A stretch of 64,000 bases of DNA. Origin: Pseudonocardiaceae bacterium (GTDB taxonomy: Bacteria > Actinomycetota > Actinomycetes > Mycobacteriales > Pseudonocardiaceae). Shown here one piece after another: positions 61,802 through 64,000 of this stretch (its first letter is position 1; each line of letters starts with the position of its first letter). Below the pieces are notes generated by a model. That model did no database searches. It was not told the origin of the DNA and saw only the letters and a program-made list of their open reading frames with translations. The DNA lies in NCBI GenBank assembly GCA_009379845.1, contig WHSZ01000003.1, positions 1 through 64,000 on the forward strand. The letters are read 5' to 3'. Both the position numbers and the translations under genes were made by a program.

Positions 61802-62239
61802 GTGACCGTGCGACTGGACCACACCATAATCCCGGCTCGAACAGCACACGCCTCGGCCGAGCTGCTCGCCCATGTTCTCGGACTGGAAGTCGGCACCGAC
61901 CCGGAGGGATTCTTCGTCCCCGTCAAACTCGCCAACGATGTCACGCTCGATTTCATGCATGCCGAAGACTTCCACCGCAATCACTACGCGTTCCGGGTAA
62001 GTGACGAGGAATTCGACGCCGCATTCACTCGAATTACCGAGGTTGGACTCACCTACTATGCCAACCCGCATGAGCCACACGGAACGCGGAACGAAATCTC
62101 CTATACCGCGGCCGGCGGCAGGGGAGTCTACTTCGACGACCCTAACGGGCACTGTATGGAACTGCTTGCCGGACAGGGTAGCGGGGAGCCCGGCACGCTC
62201 TGGTGGACCGGACAGTACCGGCCTAGGTCTGAGGCCTGA
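61802..62239 (+). CDS. VOC-family (glyoxalase/dioxygenase-like) protein
   Basis: A 145-residue single VOC module: LDHTIIPARTAHASAELLAH, VTLDFMHAEDFHRNHYAFRV and GRGVYFDDPNGHCMELLAG. Potential metal ligands are the His of LDHT, the His of RNHYAF and the Glu of CMELL, the pattern of metal-binding VOC enzymes. A strong AAAGGAGG site precedes GTG 61802. In clusters these act as oxygenases, cyclases or self-resistance binding proteins; its role here is open. It is co-directional with the FMN reductase. Confidence 0.82.
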   Translation: MTVRLDHTIIPARTAHASAELLAHVLGLEVGTDPEGFFVPVKLANDVTLDFMHAEDFHRNHYAFRVSDEEFDAAFTRITEVGLTYYANPHEPHGTRNEISYTAAGGRGVYFDDPNGHCMELLAGQGSGEPGTLWWTGQYRPRSEA

Positions 62240-62288
62240 CCCGATCGATCGCGTACATTCGATTCCGATTCTCCGTTAAGGGACCACC

Positions 62289-63881
62289 ATGTCGTCAAAA
62301 GCCCCAGCCGGATCTGGCGCGCGTGCTGGTTTCCGCGAATGGACCGGGCTGGCTGTGTTGGCCCTTCCCTGCCTGCTGCTCGCTGTGGACATGAACGTGC
62401 TGCACATGGCGTTGCCACAGCTGAGCGCGGACCTGAATCCCAGCAGCAGCCAGCTGCTATGGATCATCGATATGTACAGCTTCATGCTGGCAGGCTTCCT
62501 GATCACGATGGGCACCCTGGGAGATCGGATCGGTCGCAGGCGCTTGCTGCTCATTGGTGTGGGTGCGTTCGGGATCGCTTCAGCGCTCGCGGCCTACTCG
62601 ATCAGCGCCGAGATGCTGATCGTGACCCGTGCGCTGCTCGGAATTTCCGGGGCGGCTGTGATGCCGTCCACCTTGTCCTTGGTCAGCGCTCTGTTCGTGA
62701 ACCCGAGGCAGCGCACGGTCGCCGTCAGTGTCTGGATGAGCTGCTTCATGGTCGGAGCCGCTATCGGGCCGGTGATTGGTGGGTTGCTGCTCGAGTTCTT
62801 CTGGTGGGGCTCGGTATTTCTGCTCGGTGTACCTGTCATGGTTGCGGTGCTGCTGACCGGACGGTTGCTACTGCCGGAGTACCGCGACACCACCGCCGGA
62901 AAGCTGGATCTGATCAGCGTCGCGTTGTCTCTGGCCACCGTTATGCCGGTGATCTACGGTCTGAAGGAGATCGCCAAAGACGGCGTGCACTGGTTGCCTG
63001 TCCTGGCCATCGTCGCCGGTGTGGCTGTCGGCGTGTCCTTTGTGCGGAGGCAGCGAGTGCTGCCCGATCCGTTGCTCGATATGCGGCTGTTCGGCAATCG
63101 CTCGTTCCGCGTCATTCTGATGATCATGGTGCTCGGCATTGTCGCCTTCAGCGGCGTCGTACTGTTCATTCCGCAGTACCTGCAATTGGTAGCGAATCTG
63201 TCGCCATTGTGGGCGGGTATGTGGATGACACCCGCCGTCGTGGCGATGACCATCGTTACGTTGCTGGCCCCGCTTGCGATCCGCCGGATAGCACCGGGCC
63301 ACGTAATCGGAACAGGGTTGCTTGTCGCCGCCATCGGTTACCTGGTACTTACCCAAGTCGAGGCGGTAGCCGGGCTAGGCGTTCTGGTAGTCGGCGCCAT
63401 CATTGCCTATTCCGGTACCGGACCGATGATGGCGTTGGGTACCGACCTGGTAGTGGGGTATGCACCTCCGGAGAAGGCGGGCTCGGCGTCGGCGATAGCG
63501 GAGACCGGTATGGAGTTCGGTTCGGCGATGGGGGTGGCCGTTCTCGGTAGCATTGGCACAGCCGTCTACCGCCATCAAGTGGCCGACTCGATACCAGCCG
63601 ACGTCCCGGATGAGGCGGCCGCCGCGACCCGCGACACCCTACCCAACGCCGCCGGCGCGGCCGAGGAGCTACCGTCTCAGCTTGCCACGGAACTGCTGAC
63701 GCCCGCCCGCGAATCATTTAGCCACGGTCTCAACACCGCCGCTGCCATCAGCGCCGCCTTGCTCGTCGGCCTGGGTGTACTCGCGATGACCGCACTCCGG
63801 CGCATCGTTCCGGGAAACGGATCCGCATCTCACGTTGCTTCCGGCGACTCGACGTCGGAATCCATGCCGCATAGCCGGTAG
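62289..63881 (+). CDS. MFS drug exporter, DHA2 (QacA/EmrB-like) family
   Basis: A 530-residue transporter with about 14 membrane helices. Typical features are LLLAVDMNVLHMALPQLSADL (helix 1, Asp in the DHA2 position), the motif A loop GDRIGRRRLLLIG, motif C-like GAAIGPVIGGLLLEFFWW, and IAYSGTGPMMALGTDLVVGY. A hydrophilic C-terminal tail follows. It probably exports the cluster's product and gives self-resistance. ATG 62289 follows the VOC gene by 49 bp. This is the last gene visible. Confidence 0.92.
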   Translation: MSSKAPAGSGARAGFREWTGLAVLALPCLLLAVDMNVLHMALPQLSADLNPSSSQLLWIIDMYSFMLAGFLITMGTLGDRIGRRRLLLIGVGAFGIASALAAYSISAEMLIVTRALLGISGAAVMPSTLSLVSALFVNPRQRTVAVSVWMSCFMVGAAIGPVIGGLLLEFFWWGSVFLLGVPVMVAVLLTGRLLLPEYRDTTAGKLDLISVALSLATVMPVIYGLKEIAKDGVHWLPVLAIVAGVAVGVSFVRRQRVLPDPLLDMRLFGNRSFRVILMIMVLGIVAFSGVVLFIPQYLQLVANLSPLWAGMWMTPAVVAMTIVTLLAPLAIRRIAPGHVIGTGLLVAAIGYLVLTQVEAVAGLGVLVVGAIIAYSGTGPMMALGTDLVVGYAPPEKAGSASAIAETGMEFGSAMGVAVLGSIGTAVYRHQVADSIPADVPDEAAAATRDTLPNAAGAAEELPSQLATELLTPARESFSHGLNTAAAISAALLVGLGVLAMTALRRIVPGNGSASHVASGDSTSESMPHSR

Positions 63882-64000
63882 TTCCGATGCCCACGATGGG
63901 CACCACGGTTGGGCTGTCCACGTGAGTCATCCCGAGCCGCATCCATCGTGCGGTAAGGAGCATAGCTAAGTACGGCATCGTGCCGGCGAGGCGCGCTCAC
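63882..64000. other. right-edge intergenic sequence
   Basis: I see no gene or clear regulatory site in the last 119 bases. The cluster is expected to continue beyond them. Confidence 0.6.

Overview
The window is high-GC, dense, GTG/TTG-start-rich actinobacterial chromosome. The core block pdtaR, polA, rpsA, coaE (CoaE-GrpB fusion), DUF402, uvrB follows the order of Mycobacterium tuberculosis Rv1626-Rv1633, interrupted by lineage-specific insertions. Product types (AfsR-type regulator, AztD-like zinc chaperone, anthracycline-type deoxysugar genes, OvmZ-like protein) suggest a filamentous actinomycete, most likely Pseudonocardiaceae. The genus cannot be fixed from sequence alone.

Layout. 1-7.2 kb: tail of a Thr/Gly/Asp-repeat protein, a LAL-type LuxR regulator, a two-domain VOC protein, a PadR regulator with a clear promoter/operator, an FAD monooxygenase and a RidA-family protein. 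7.2-13.9 kb: a worn accessory island ending at a tRNA-Leu(CAA). It holds three type II toxin-antitoxin loci (one with a frameshifted, internally deleted PIN toxin), remnants of an asparaginase, a methyltransferase, an acetyltransferase, a PH-domain protein and a tyrosine integrase, and an apparent zinc-starvation (Zur) locus. In the Zur locus, two similar boxes stand before a pair of methyltransferases and an AztD-like secreted protein. 14-45.9 kb: mostly core genome. It contains pdtaR, a branched-chain amino-acid-type ABC importer whose binding-protein gene is convergent to the permease operon, polA with a BluB-like gene, rpsA, a stand-alone LigD-type polymerase domain, a tripartite tricarboxylate transporter/CoA-transferase/enoyl-CoA hydratase operon with a divergent GntR regulator, coaE, a five-gene run (ABC exporter, mannosyltransferase-like protein, two-component system), DUF402 and uvrB. 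46-48.9 kb: a VapBC-type pair, a family 2 glycosyltransferase, an OvmZ-like protein and a small helix-turn-helix protein.

49.4-63.9 kb: the left part of a secondary-metabolite cluster that continues past the right edge. It encodes NDP-hexose 2,3-dehydratase, a DnrJ-like 3-aminotransferase, 4-ketoreductase, 3-ketoreductase, an E1-type 3-dehydrase with its complete iron-sulfur cysteine motif, and 3,5-epimerase. Together these suit both an L-daunosamine/rhodosamine-type aminosugar and an L-rhodinose-type trideoxysugar, the usual sugar pair of anthracyclines. An AfsR-type regulator, a transposase-like protein missing catalytic residues, an FMN reductase, a VOC protein and an MFS exporter accompany them. 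Rare TTA codons occur in at least five of these genes, including the regulator, which suggests bldA-type translational control. No glycosyltransferase specific to the aglycone and no polyketide synthase lies inside the window, so the product cannot be named.
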